Source of the DNA: Paractinoplanes deccanensis
Lineage (GTDB): Bacteria > Actinomycetota > Actinomycetes > Mycobacteriales > Micromonosporaceae
DNA: 64,000 nt
NCBI RefSeq assembly: GCF_016862115.1
Contig: NZ_BOMI01000115.1
Location: 44,227-108,226, forward strand
Direction: 5' to 3'
Made by a program: the position numbers and the translations under genes. Positions 27,520 to 37,150 of the stretch are shown in pieces. How positions within the stretch are numbered: position 1 is the stretch's first letter; each line of letters starts with the position of its first letter. The notes beneath the pieces are model-generated. The model did not search any database and was not told the DNA's origin. It saw only the letters and a program-made list of their open reading frames with translations.

Positions 27520-27573
27520 TGTGTTGCCCGGTTCGCTTGCCACGGCGCGGCGGGCGGGCGGAGGGTGGGAGCC

Positions 27574-28797
<1,224 letters not shown>

Positions 28798-29833
28798 GGG
28801 GCGGGCCCCTCCCACACCGCGCGGCCGCCGCCTTTCTCACGCCGCGCCGTCGAGGCGCGCACCACCAGCCGGGACGGCAGCACCATCGGCTCAGTGGTGT
28901 GCGGGACCGCCCCGTTCGCGATGGCCAGCACGTTCACCACGGCCGTGCGCCCCATCGCCCGCAGCGGCGTCGCGACCGTCGTCAGCGCCGGCGTGACGAG
29001 CTCCGCCGCCTCGACGTTGTCGAAGCTGACCACACTCACGTCCCGGGGTACCCGCACGCCCATCACCGTGAGCCGCCGGATCAGACCGATCGCCATGGCG
29101 TCGTTGTACGTGACGACCGCGCTCGACGGCGCCCGCAGGAAGTCGGCCGCCGCCGCACCGCCGCCGGGCACGCTGGGCGCGTACGGCCCCAGCCGCCGGC
29201 TGCCCGGAGCCAGCTCCCGCAGCGAACGCCAGCGCATCCCGTCGGCCCACGAGGCCTCCGGCCCGGCCACGTACGTGAACCCCTCATGTCCGAGCCCCGC
29301 GAGGTGCTCGACCACCCGGCGCATCCCGTCGGCGGTGTCCGTGAGGACGCTCGGCACGTCGGTCACCGCCCGGTTGAGCACCACCACGGGCCGCTGCTTC
29401 GCGATGGCCCGGATCGCCGAGTCCGACATGCGCGATGTGGCCAGCACCAGCCCGTCCACCGTCGTGACGGCCCGCTCCAGGGCTTCCCGCTCCCGCGCAC
29501 CGGACTCCCGGGCGTCGGTGACCAGCAACGTGTAACCGGCCTCCGCCGCCGCGTCCTGCGCCCCACGGATGATCTCGGTGTAGAACGGGTTCCCGATGTC
29601 CGCGACCCCGAGCCCGATCATCGACGTACGCCCCGCCGACAGCCCCCGGGCCAGCGGGCTGACCCGGTAGCCGAGCTCGGCCGCGACCCGCCGGATCCGC
29701 TCCGCCGTCGCGAAGTTCACCCGCCCCGGCCGCGCGAACGCCCGCGAGACGGTGGACGCCGCGACACCGGCCGCCTTGGCCACGTCGTAGATGGTGGGCG
29801 GTCGTTCGCTCACCCCGCACCTCCCGCAACATG

Positions 29834-29848
29834 TGGCAACCGCTTGCC
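29834..29848. promoter_or_regulatory. LacI-family operator between the LacI gene and larE
   Basis: TGGCAACCGCTTGCC lies 21 bp upstream of the regulator's start and about 30 bp before larE. The same 15-mer occurs inverted at 27505-27519. Position fits autoregulation plus control of larEBC. Confidence 0.82.
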
Positions 29849-29879
29849 GCTCCGGCCGTACCGGCATCAAATAAGGATC

Positions 29880-30797
29880 ATGACCGATGATTCCACCGTG
29901 GCCGCCCCCACCGGGCGCTTGCCCGAACCGCCACCAACTTCCGGCAGCGGCCGTGCGGGGGAGTCGCCGGCTGTCGACGGCGTGCTCCGGCGGATCGCGG
30001 GTCTGCTGGCGGGCGTGGACCGGCTCGGGGTCGCCTTCTCCGGCGGTGTCGACTCGTCCGTGCTGCTCGCCCTGGCCGCGCGGGTCCTCGGCCCCGGCCG
30101 CGTGGTGGCGATCCTCGGGGTCTCGCCCAGCCTCGCCGCCGACGAGCGGGCCGGCGCTCACGCGGTGGCGCGCCACATCGGCGTACCCGTGGTGGAGATC
30201 CAGACCCACGAGGGCGACGTGCCCGCCTATCAGGCGAACGGCCCCGACCGGTGCTTCCACTGCAAGAACGAGCTCTTCGCCCGCATCGGCGACGAGGTCG
30301 CCACCGCGCACGCCCTCGACGCCGTCGCGTACGGCGAGAACGCCGACGACGCCCGCCGCCCGGACCGCCCCGGCAGCCGCGCCGCGACCGAGCACCGCGT
30401 CCTGCGCCCGCTCGCCGACGCCGGCCTGGACAAGGCCGCCGTCCGCCGCCTGGCCCGCGCGTTCGGCCTGCCCAGCGCCGACAAGCCCGCCGCGCCGTGC
30501 CTGGCCTCGCGCATCCCGCACTTCACCCCCGTGACCCGCGAGAAGCTCCACCAGATCGAGTCCGCCGAGTCCGCCCTGCGCCGCCTGGGCCTGGGCGACC
30601 TCCGGGTGCGCCACCACGGCGACGTGGCGCGCATCGAGCTGCCCGAGCAGGACCTGGTCCGAGCCGTCACCACGCTGCGCGAAGAGATCCACGCCGCCGT
30701 GCGGTCCGCGGGCTTCCGTTTCGCCGCCCTCGACCTGGCCGCCGGCATCCAGTCGGGCGCGTTCACCCTCCCGTTGGTCACGGCCACCCATGCCTGA
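29880..30797 (+). CDS. larE: ATP-dependent sacrificial sulfur transferase LarE
   Basis: The 305-residue enzyme has the PP-loop SGGVDSS (residues 54-60), a CFHCK pair (Cys125/Cys128) and the CLASRIP motif with Cys207. Cys207 corresponds to the cysteine that L. plantarum LarE sacrifices to donate sulfur. LarE adenylates and then thiolates the two carboxylates of the pyridinium precursor in nickel-pincer cofactor synthesis. The start ATG has AAGG upstream. The N-terminal ~30 residues are a Pro/Gly-rich extension. It overlaps larB by eight bases. Confidence 0.95.
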   Translation: MTDDSTVAAPTGRLPEPPPTSGSGRAGESPAVDGVLRRIAGLLAGVDRLGVAFSGGVDSSVLLALAARVLGPGRVVAILGVSPSLAADERAGAHAVARHIGVPVVEIQTHEGDVPAYQANGPDRCFHCKNELFARIGDEVATAHALDAVAYGENADDARRPDRPGSRAATEHRVLRPLADAGLDKAAVRRLARAFGLPSADKPAAPCLASRIPHFTPVTREKLHQIESAESALRRLGLGDLRVRHHGDVARIELPEQDLVRAVTTLREEIHAAVRSAGFRFAALDLAAGIQSGAFTLPLVTATHA

Positions 30798-31485
30798 CCA
30801 CGACAATCCCGAGGCCGGCGGTCTCGTGAAGGTGGCGGACTTCGCCCAACTGGACGCCGAACGCCACGCGCGGCGCGGCTATCCCGAGGCCGTGTACTGC
30901 GAAGGGAAGACCCCGGCGCAGGTGGCGGCGATCGCCGCGGCGAGTGGCGGCTCCGGAGTCACCCTGTTCACCAGGGCGAATGAGCAGCACGCCGAGGCGG
31001 TGCTGCGGGAGCGCCCGGACGCCTTCCACGACGCGGACGCGGGGCTGCTGGCCTGGCCGCCGGAGCCGCCCGCGCCGTCGGGCGGCCTGGTCGTGGTGGT
31101 GGCCGCGGGCACCTCCGACCTGCGCGTGGCGAAGGAGGCGATGCTCACGGCCCGGTACCTCGGCCGGGAGACCGAACTGGTGGTGGACGTCGGGGTGGCG
31201 GGCCTGCACAGGGTGATCGCCCAACTGCCCCTCCTGCGCCGGGCGCGGGTGGTGGTGGTCGCCGCGGGGATGGACGGTGCCCTGCCCAGCGTCGTCGCCG
31301 GCCTGGTGCCGGCGCCGGTCGTGGCGTTGCCGACCTCGGTGGGCTACGGCGCGGCGTTCGGCGGCCTGGCCCCTCTGCTGTCCATGCTCAACGCCTGCGC
31401 CCCGGGCGTGGCGGTCGTCAACATCGACAACGGGTACGGGGCGGGGCACCTCGCGGCCCAGATCGCCGCCCCCGATCCGTCATGA
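30790..31485 (+). CDS. larB: Nickel-pincer cofactor biosynthesis protein LarB
   Basis: The 231-residue protein has the LarB pattern: an N-terminal helical part (GYPEAVYCEGKTPAQVAAI) and a PurE-like C-terminal domain with VVAAGTSDLRVAKEA, DVGVAGLHR and VVAAGMDGALPSVVAGLVPAPVVALPTSVGYG. LarB carboxylates nicotinic acid adenine dinucleotide and hydrolyses it, which starts nickel-pincer nucleotide synthesis. It overlaps larE by eight bases and larC by four, so the three are co-translated. Confidence 0.95.
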   Translation: MPDHDNPEAGGLVKVADFAQLDAERHARRGYPEAVYCEGKTPAQVAAIAAASGGSGVTLFTRANEQHAEAVLRERPDAFHDADAGLLAWPPEPPAPSGGLVVVVAAGTSDLRVAKEAMLTARYLGRETELVVDVGVAGLHRVIAQLPLLRRARVVVVAAGMDGALPSVVAGLVPAPVVALPTSVGYGAAFGGLAPLLSMLNACAPGVAVVNIDNGYGAGHLAAQIAAPDPS

Positions 31486-32795
31486 GGCACGCCTGGATCG
31501 ACGCCTCGGCCGGGGTGGCGGGCGACATGGTGCTCGCGGCCCTGCTCGACGCCGGGGCGAACGCCGACGTCGTCCAAGGCGCAGTCGACGCCGTCGTCCC
31601 GGGATCCGTGCACGTCAGCGCGCGTGCGGTGACCCGCGCCGGCCTGCGCGCCCTCAGGGCCGATGTCAAGCCGTTGATCGACAGCCCGCCGCAGCGCACC
31701 TGGCGCGGGATCCGCGAGCGGCTGATCACAGCCGAGCTGCCCCCGGCGGTACGAGACCGGGCCCTCGCCGTCTTCACCCGGCTGGCCGAGGCGGAGGCGA
31801 CGGTGCACGGCGTCCCGGCCGGCGACGTGCACTTCCACGAGGTCGGCGCCCTGGACTCGATCGCCGACGTGGTGGGCGTGTGCGCGGCCCTCGACGACCT
31901 GGGCATCGGCACGGTCTCGGCGGGCGAGGTCGCCCTCGGCGCCGGCCGTGTCCGCACCGCGCACGGCGAGTTGCCCGTGCCGGCCCCGGCGGTCACCGAA
32001 CTCGCCCGCGACTGGCGCGTCCGCGCCGGCGGCACCGGAGAGCTCGCCACCCCCACCGGCATGGCCATCATCCGGGCCCTGGCCGAACGCTGCGAGAACC
32101 TCCCGCCCATGACCCTGCAGGCCACGGGCGTCGGCGCCGGCGGCCGCGACACCCCGGACCGCCCCAACATCGTCCGAGTCCTCATCGGCACTCCGCAGCC
32201 GGGTGGCCTCGCACCGGGCTCCGCGGCGGTGGACGCCGTGCTGCTCGAGGCGAACGTCGACGACCTGGATCCCCGCCTGTGGCCCGGCGTCCTCGAGGGC
32301 CTGCTGGCGGCCGGCGCCTCGGACGCCTGGCTGGTGCCGATCCTCATGAAGAAGGGCCGCCCCGCGCACACCCTCAGCGTGCTCTGCGAACCCGGGCGGG
32401 CCGCGGCGCTGCGCGCCAGGATCTTCCGCGACACCAGCACGCTGGGCGTTCGCGAGTCGCCGCGCGCCAAGACGGCGCTGCCCCGGCTCTTCGTGCCCGT
32501 GCGGGTCGGCGACGCCACCGTACCGATCAAAGTCGGTCACCTGGAGGGCGTGATCGTCCAGGTGATGCCGGAGTTCGCGGACGTGGCCGCCCTCGCCGGG
32601 CGGGAGGGCCGGTCCGAGCGAGCCGTGCTGCAGGAGGCTCTGGCCATCGCGACGGCCGCCGGCCTCGTCCCCGGCGCGCCGCTGCCGGACCCCGTGGCGC
32701 CGTCCGTCACGGACGAGCCGCCGGGGCTCATGGGCGGGATGTCGGCTCCAGACCGCGCACCAAGGCCTCCGTCAGACGAGTCAGGCGGGGAGTGA
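31482..32795 (+). CDS. larC: Nickel insertion protein LarC
   Basis: The 437-residue LarC opens with the family start AWIDASAGVAGDMVLAALLDAG and has HFHEVGALDSIADVVG and GELATPTGMAIIRAL, then the C-terminal domain with VLLEANVDDLDPRLWPGVLEGLLAAGA. LarC inserts nickel into the pincer cofactor in a CTP-dependent reaction. It is a single open frame here, while in L. plantarum it is split in two by a frameshift. The ATG overlaps the larB stop (ATGA). The last 68 bp overlap the convergent TetR gene. Confidence 0.95.
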   Translation: MRHAWIDASAGVAGDMVLAALLDAGANADVVQGAVDAVVPGSVHVSARAVTRAGLRALRADVKPLIDSPPQRTWRGIRERLITAELPPAVRDRALAVFTRLAEAEATVHGVPAGDVHFHEVGALDSIADVVGVCAALDDLGIGTVSAGEVALGAGRVRTAHGELPVPAPAVTELARDWRVRAGGTGELATPTGMAIIRALAERCENLPPMTLQATGVGAGGRDTPDRPNIVRVLIGTPQPGGLAPGSAAVDAVLLEANVDDLDPRLWPGVLEGLLAAGASDAWLVPILMKKGRPAHTLSVLCEPGRAAALRARIFRDTSTLGVRESPRAKTALPRLFVPVRVGDATVPIKVGHLEGVIVQVMPEFADVAALAGREGRSERAVLQEALAIATAAGLVPGAPLPDPVAPSVTDEPPGLMGGMSAPDRAPRPPSDESGGE

Positions 32796-33393
32796 AGTCC
32801 GAGGCGGCGTGGGCCACGCGCTCGTCCTCGGCGTACAGCCGGGCCAAGGTGGCGGGCGGGTGGGACACCTGCCAGAGGCTGCCCGCGATGCTGGTCACGG
32901 CGGCCACGAGGTCCTGCGCGGCGCCGCGGGACAACGCCGTCACGCCGGTGATCGCGTCGAGCAGCACGTCGAGCGCGGCGACGGCGGTGAGCTTGTAGTC
33001 GCGTACGGCCTCGGCCGACACCTCCCGCTCCAGGCTCAGCGGCACGTGCGCCAGCAGGTCGCAGAGCAGCGGGCGCTCCGCGAGCGTCCCCGCGAGCACT
33101 GCGGCGAGACCACCCTCGGCTGGCGGTGCCGAGGTGCCGGACGCCAGCCGGGTGCTCACCTCGTGGGCCCAAGCGGTCCACTCCTCGGCCGCGAGCGTCA
33201 GGAAGATCTCCTCACGAGAGCCGAAGTATCGGCGCACGCCGGAGACGTGCACGCCCGCCGCCTGGGCGATGTCGGTCAACGTGACCGTTCGCAGGCCCTG
33301 CGGCGTGGCCAGGGACCGGGCCGCCGCGAGCAGGGCGCCGATGCGTTCCTCCTTGGCCTCGGGGGAGCGGGCGCGCTGAAAGGTGTGTGGCAC
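32728..33393 (-). CDS. TetR-family transcriptional regulator
   Basis: The 221-residue regulator has a TetR helix-turn-helix (VTLTDIAQAAGVHVSGVRRYFGSREEIFLTL, ~residues 37-67) and an all-helical ligand domain. It is divergent from an SDR gene, and their 89-bp shared promoter holds a double palindrome (33405-33445). Autoregulation and repression of the SDR gene are likely, relieved by a small hydrophobic ligand. Confidence 0.93.
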   Translation of the reverse strand: MPHTFQRARSPEAKEERIGALLAAARSLATPQGLRTVTLTDIAQAAGVHVSGVRRYFGSREEIFLTLAAEEWTAWAHEVSTRLASGTSAPPAEGGLAAVLAGTLAERPLLCDLLAHVPLSLEREVSAEAVRDYKLTAVAALDVLLDAITGVTALSRGAAQDLVAAVTSIAGSLWQVSHPPATLARLYAEDERVAHAASDFTPRLTRLTEALVRGLEPTSRP

Positions 33394-33404
33394 GACACCA
33401 TGCT

Positions 33405-33445
33405 AACGCAATCGCCTTGCGTTGTTAACGCAAGGCGATTGCGTT
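33405..33445. promoter_or_regulatory. Double TetR operator
   Basis: Two copies of AACGCAA-N5-TTGCGTT (33405-33423 and 33427-33445) sit 22 bp apart centre to centre. Together they form a perfect 20-bp inverted repeat (33404-33423 and 33427-33446) with a three-base spacer. They lie between the TetR and SDR starts, close to both. Confidence 0.88.
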
Positions 33446-33482
33446 AACTTCGATGCAGCAGCAAGCAACGAAGGAGGAGGAC

Positions 33483-34313
33483 ATGACCGAGCAGGTCTGG
33501 TTTGTCACCGGCAGTTCCCGCGGCCTCGGCCGAGCCGTCGTCGAAGAGGCGCTCGTGGCGGGTCACCGGGTCGTCGCGACCGCTCGCAAGCCCGCGGCGC
33601 TCGACGACCTCGCCGCGAAGTTCGGCGACCGCTTGATGGCCGTCGCACTCGACGTGACCGACCCGGAGCAGGCGCGGCGCGCTGTGGACGAGGCGATCGG
33701 CGCGTTCGGGCGGATCGACGTCGTCGTCAACAACGCCGGTTACGCGAACCTCGTGTCGATCGAAGACATCAGCCTCGACGACTTCCGGGCGCAGATGGAC
33801 GCGGTCTTCTACGGCACAGTCTACGTGACCAAGGCCGTGCTGCCGCACTTCGTCCAGCGAAGGGCCGGTCACTTCATCCAGGTGACCTCGGTCGGCGGGC
33901 GGGGGACCGCCCCGGGCGTGGGCGCGTACCAATCGGGCAAATGGGCCGTTGAGGGCTTCTCCGGCGTCCTCGCCAAGGAGACCGGCCCGCTGGGCGTCAA
34001 GGTCACGCTGGCCGAGCCGGGCGCCATGCGTACGGACTGGTCGGGCTCGTCGATGGAGATCCCGCCCGTTTCGGCGAACTATGCGGCCACCGTCGGCGCG
34101 ATGGGGGAGTTTCTGCGTGGCCGCGGCGGGCAAGAACCGATCGACCCGGTCAAGGTCGCCCGCGTGCTGATCGACGTGGCCGCGATGGCGGAGCCGCCGC
34201 TGCACCTGCCGCTCGGCAGCGACGCCGTCGACATCGTGCGTCACGAGATGGCGGTCCTCAACGCCGAGGACGCGAAGTGGGCCGAGCTGGGGCGATCGGT
34301 CGACTTCGACTAG
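33483..34313 (+). CDS. Short-chain dehydrogenase/reductase (classical SDR)
   Basis: The 276-residue SDR has the cofactor motif TGSSRGLG near the N-terminus, NNAGYAN, catalytic Ser in QVTSVGG and the YxxxK pair in YQSGKWA. The C-terminal DAVDIVRHEM segment is typical of an oxidoreductase subgroup often paired with TetR regulators. The start has an extended AAGGAGGAGG site, predicting strong translation once the TetR repressor leaves. The frame is open 10 codons upstream but lacks a better site. Confidence 0.92.
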   Translation: MTEQVWFVTGSSRGLGRAVVEEALVAGHRVVATARKPAALDDLAAKFGDRLMAVALDVTDPEQARRAVDEAIGAFGRIDVVVNNAGYANLVSIEDISLDDFRAQMDAVFYGTVYVTKAVLPHFVQRRAGHFIQVTSVGGRGTAPGVGAYQSGKWAVEGFSGVLAKETGPLGVKVTLAEPGAMRTDWSGSSMEIPPVSANYAATVGAMGEFLRGRGGQEPIDPVKVARVLIDVAAMAEPPLHLPLGSDAVDIVRHEMAVLNAEDAKWAELGRSVDFD

Positions 34314-34327
34314 GTACGGTGGGGTTC

Positions 34328-35377
34328 GTGCTTGACATCAGCAGGATCTACTACGAGCCGGCCGCGGCGGAGCTGCCGCGCGGCAAGGAGATCCTGGCGC
34401 GCTTCCCGGGCGCGACCCTCGTCGAGGTCGAGAGCCACCATCGCATCCCCGAGCTGTACGGCGATGAGTCGAACGTGAATCGGTGGGTACGTATCAAACG
34501 CGAGGCACTCGTCCTCGGGGTGAAGAAGTCGCTGAGCGCCCGTCCGAACGGGCGCTCAGCCGACTTCATCGCGCCCTCGACCGCCAACGGCTGCGCGATG
34601 GCCTGCGCCTACTGCTACGTGCCCCGGCACAAGGGCTACTCCAACCCGATCACCGTCTTCGCCAACATCGACAAGATCCTCGGGTACGTGCAGAGGCATG
34701 CCGGCCGTCAGGGCGTGAAGCCGGCCCCGAACGAGTGCGACCCGCACGCGTGGGTCTACGACATCGGCGAGAACTCCGACTGCAGCGTCGACGCGCTGGT
34801 CAGCGACAACGTGCGCGATCTGGTCGAGCTGTTCCGATGGCTGCCGAACGCGAAGGCGTCGTTCGCCACGAAGTACGTCAACCGCGATCTGCTCGGCTGG
34901 GACCCGCAGGGGCGCACCCGGGTGCGCTTCTCGCTGATGCCCCAGGCCGACGCGAAGTTACTGGACATTCGCACCACGCCCGTCGCGGAGCGGATCGCCG
35001 CGATCGACGACTTCGTGGCCGCCGGTTACGAGGTGCACGTCAACTTCAGCCCGGTCGTCGTGCGGGACGGCTGGCTGGAGGCCTGGTCGGAGCTCTTCGA
35101 GCAGCTCGACGCGGGCATCGGCGCCGCGGCCAGGCGACAGCTCGCGTGCGAGGTCATCTTCCTCACGCACAACCGCGATCTCCACGAAGTGAACCTCGGT
35201 TGGCACCCCAAGGCCGAGGACGCGCTCTGGCGGCCGGACCTCCAGCAGCCGAAGCGGTCGCAGAACGGCAGCTGGAACGTCCGCTACCGCACCGGCAGCA
35301 AGGGCCGCTACGTGCAGGCCCTGACGGACCTGATCGCCGAGCGGATCCCCTACTGCCGCGTGCGGTACGCGTTCTGA
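34328..35377 (+). CDS. Spore photoproduct lyase family radical SAM protein
   Basis: The 349-residue enzyme has the radical SAM cluster motif CAMACAYC (Cys89, Cys93, Cys96) and matches the spore photoproduct lyase family through LDISRIYYEP at the N-terminus, GYSNPITVFANI and DIGENSDCSVDAL, where Cys152 lies near the position of the hydrogen-donor Cys of Bacillus SplB. It should reverse spore photoproduct, a UV lesion of dry DNA, using S-adenosylmethionine. GTG 34328 has GGTGGGG just upstream. It follows the SDR gene by only 14 bp. Confidence 0.9.
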   Translation: MLDISRIYYEPAAAELPRGKEILARFPGATLVEVESHHRIPELYGDESNVNRWVRIKREALVLGVKKSLSARPNGRSADFIAPSTANGCAMACAYCYVPRHKGYSNPITVFANIDKILGYVQRHAGRQGVKPAPNECDPHAWVYDIGENSDCSVDALVSDNVRDLVELFRWLPNAKASFATKYVNRDLLGWDPQGRTRVRFSLMPQADAKLLDIRTTPVAERIAAIDDFVAAGYEVHVNFSPVVVRDGWLEAWSELFEQLDAGIGAAARRQLACEVIFLTHNRDLHEVNLGWHPKAEDALWRPDLQQPKRSQNGSWNVRYRTGSKGRYVQALTDLIAERIPYCRVRYAF

Positions 35378-35381
35378 TCGC

Positions 35382-35933
35382 CTACTTCGTCGCGCGGCCG
35401 GTGAGCTTGTCGCGGAGGCGGTCGACCAGGCCCACGCCGGGACCGACGAGCTTGTGGAACAGCTCGGCGTTCGGCGCGCTCGGGTGCGGCCGGGTCGGCG
35501 CCAGCTTCTTCGCCGTCTCGACCTTGCCGGCGAGCTCCACCAGCTCCTCGCGCGGCACCACCCGGCGCAGCTCGGGGAACTGCTCGGACTCCTCGTCCTG
35601 CACGTGATCCCGCAGGACCGTCTCGAGGTTGCGCAGCGCCTCGTCGAACTCCGGGCTGGAGACGTCCACGTCCTCGAGGCGCTTCATCGTCTCCTCGAGC
35701 TCCTTGTGCTCCTCGACGTCGTGCTCGACCGCCTTCTCACCGTCGGGCAGGTACTTGCGCATCGCCGGGTACACGTACATCTCCTCGGCGACGGCGTGGC
35801 GCACGAGCTCGCTGATCGCGGTGTCGGTCAGATCCCGCCGCATCATCGGGTCACGGATCGTCCAGATCTCGCCGATCAGGGCGGTGACGTCCCGGTGGTC
35901 GCTGGTCAGGACGTCGACCACGTCATTGGTCAT
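35382..35933 (-). CDS. Hemerythrin HHE-domain protein
   Basis: The 183-residue helical protein has the HHE iron-binding pattern: DVLTSDHRDVTALI, then ELVRHAVAEEMYVYPAM, VEHDVEEHKELEE and VLRDHVQDEESEQFPELR, giving the expected His/Glu ligands. Such proteins bind a diiron centre and are linked to oxygen, peroxide or NO sensing. It converges on the photolyase-like gene with a four-base gap. The lysine-rich tail is nonconserved. Confidence 0.92.
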   Translation of the reverse strand: MTNDVVDVLTSDHRDVTALIGEIWTIRDPMMRRDLTDTAISELVRHAVAEEMYVYPAMRKYLPDGEKAVEHDVEEHKELEETMKRLEDVDVSSPEFDEALRNLETVLRDHVQDEESEQFPELRRVVPREELVELAGKVETAKKLAPTRPHPSAPNAELFHKLVGPGVGLVDRLRDKLTGRATK

Positions 35934-35984
35934 GATGGCTCCCTCGACATCGATGGGCCGTCCGAGTACCCCGGTGGACCCGGT

Positions 35985-36794
35985 CTATCCCTCGCGCCAC
36001 TCGTCGGTCGTCAGATGCGAGCCGGCCTGGGGCCCCATCAGCAGCATGCCCCCGTCGACGACCCAGGACGAGCCGGTGACGTACGCGGCCTTCGGGTCCG
36101 CCAGCATCGCGACGACGGCCGCCACCTCGTTCGCGTCGCCGGGGCGTCCCACCGGGATGCCCGGGCGGTCCACGGTGAACGGGTCGACGTCCTCGTTGCC
36201 GGTCATCGGCGTGGCGATCTCGCCGGGCGCCACCGCGTTGACGGTGATGCCGTGGCTCGCCAGCTCCTGTGCCATCACCTTGGTGAGCAGGCCGAGGCCG
36301 CCCTTCGCCGCGCAGTACGCGCCCGAGCCCACCCGGGGAGCGTGCTCGTGCACGCTGGTGATGTTGATGATGCGCCCGCCCCGGCCGGCCGCGGACATGC
36401 GCCGGGCGGCCCGCTGCGCGCAGAGGAACGGCCCGTCCAGGTCGACCGCGAGCACCTCGCGCCACTGCTCGTATCCGGTGTCGATGACCGGCGTGGAGAT
36501 CCCCGTGCCGGCGCAGTTGACGAGCACGCCGAGGCCGCCGAGCGCGTCCGCGAGCTCGTCCACCACGCTCGCCGCCTCCGGCAGCTTCGTCAGGTCGAGC
36601 CGGCGCAGCTCGGCCTTGCGCCCCGCCGCCCGCACCTTCTCCGCGGTCTGCTTGGCGCCGCCGTCGTCCGACCGGTACGTCACGCCCACGTCGAAGCCGG
36701 CCCCGGCGAGCGCGACGGCGATCGCCTCGCCGATTCCGGAATCCGACCCCGTCACCACCGCAACCCTGTCGTATTGGTCATATCGCACAGTCAT
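35985..36794 (-). CDS. SDR family oxidoreductase
   Basis: The 269-residue SDR has VVTGSDSGIGEAIAVAL, NCAGTG, catalytic Ser in NITSVHE, YCAAK and the C-terminal VTGSSWVVDGGMLLM, as in the glucose/3-ketoacyl reductase-like group. ATG 36794 has AGGG upstream; a start 11 codons earlier is possible. It lies 51 bp upstream of the hemerythrin gene in the same direction, so they may be co-transcribed. Confidence 0.92.
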   Translation of the reverse strand: MTVRYDQYDRVAVVTGSDSGIGEAIAVALAGAGFDVGVTYRSDDGGAKQTAEKVRAAGRKAELRRLDLTKLPEAASVVDELADALGGLGVLVNCAGTGISTPVIDTGYEQWREVLAVDLDGPFLCAQRAARRMSAAGRGGRIINITSVHEHAPRVGSGAYCAAKGGLGLLTKVMAQELASHGITVNAVAPGEIATPMTGNEDVDPFTVDRPGIPVGRPGDANEVAAVVAMLADPKAAYVTGSSWVVDGGMLLMGPQAGSHLTTDEWREG

Positions 36795-36955
36795 GCCCTG
36801 GCGAATACCCCGTCGCGAAGCGGTCACACATCGAGGTATTCATGCCATTCGGTTTAGGTAATTCCCAGGTTCCGCACATTGGCGGGACAAGTTCCGGAAA
36901 TAGCTTTCTCTCTGCAAGCGCCGCAAGGCGGAAGTCAAGAGAAGGGGCATTCATC

Positions 36956-37072
36956 ATGCCGATCAACAACATCCTCCCCAAGAAGAAGGACGAGCTTCCC
37001 CGCCCGCCGGCGCAGCCGAAGAAGAAGGCCAAGAAGGCCAAGAAGTTCGACCCGCGCGCCGACTGGAAGTGA
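36956..37072 (+). CDS. Small lysine-rich peptide
   Basis: A 38-codon gene starts at ATG 36956 with GAAGGGG eight bases upstream. It encodes a short hydrophobic head (PINNILP), a Lys/Pro-rich middle (PRPPAQPKKKAKKAKK) and the end FDPRADWK. No signal peptide and no Cys, Ser or Thr are present, so a lanthipeptide or thiopeptide core is excluded. It stands 78 bp before an ABC exporter gene with a hairpin between. It may be an exported peptide, a nucleic-acid-binding peptide or a short leader; the function is unknown. Confidence 0.6.
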   Translation: MPINNILPKKKDELPRPPAQPKKKAKKAKKFDPRADWK

Positions 37073-37094
37073 CCAGGAGCACGCGGTAGCGAAT

Positions 37095-37130
37095 GGAGTG
37101 GGGCCGGTCCGCCGGGCCGGCCCCCACTCC
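37095..37130 (+). terminator. Hairpin between the small peptide gene and the ABC exporter
   Basis: GGAGTG-GGGCCGG (37095-37107) pairs with CCGGCCCCCACTCC (37117-37130) with one bulge and a nine-base loop. It could end the peptide mRNA or act as a partial terminator that sets the peptide:exporter ratio. Confidence 0.65.
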
Positions 37131-37150
37131 TGCGGGCAGGGAGCAACGGG

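Noticed and set aside
36842..36955. Longer version of the small peptide gene starting at 36842
   Set aside because: The extension has no ribosome site and reads as unrelated sequence; the site before 36956 is clear.
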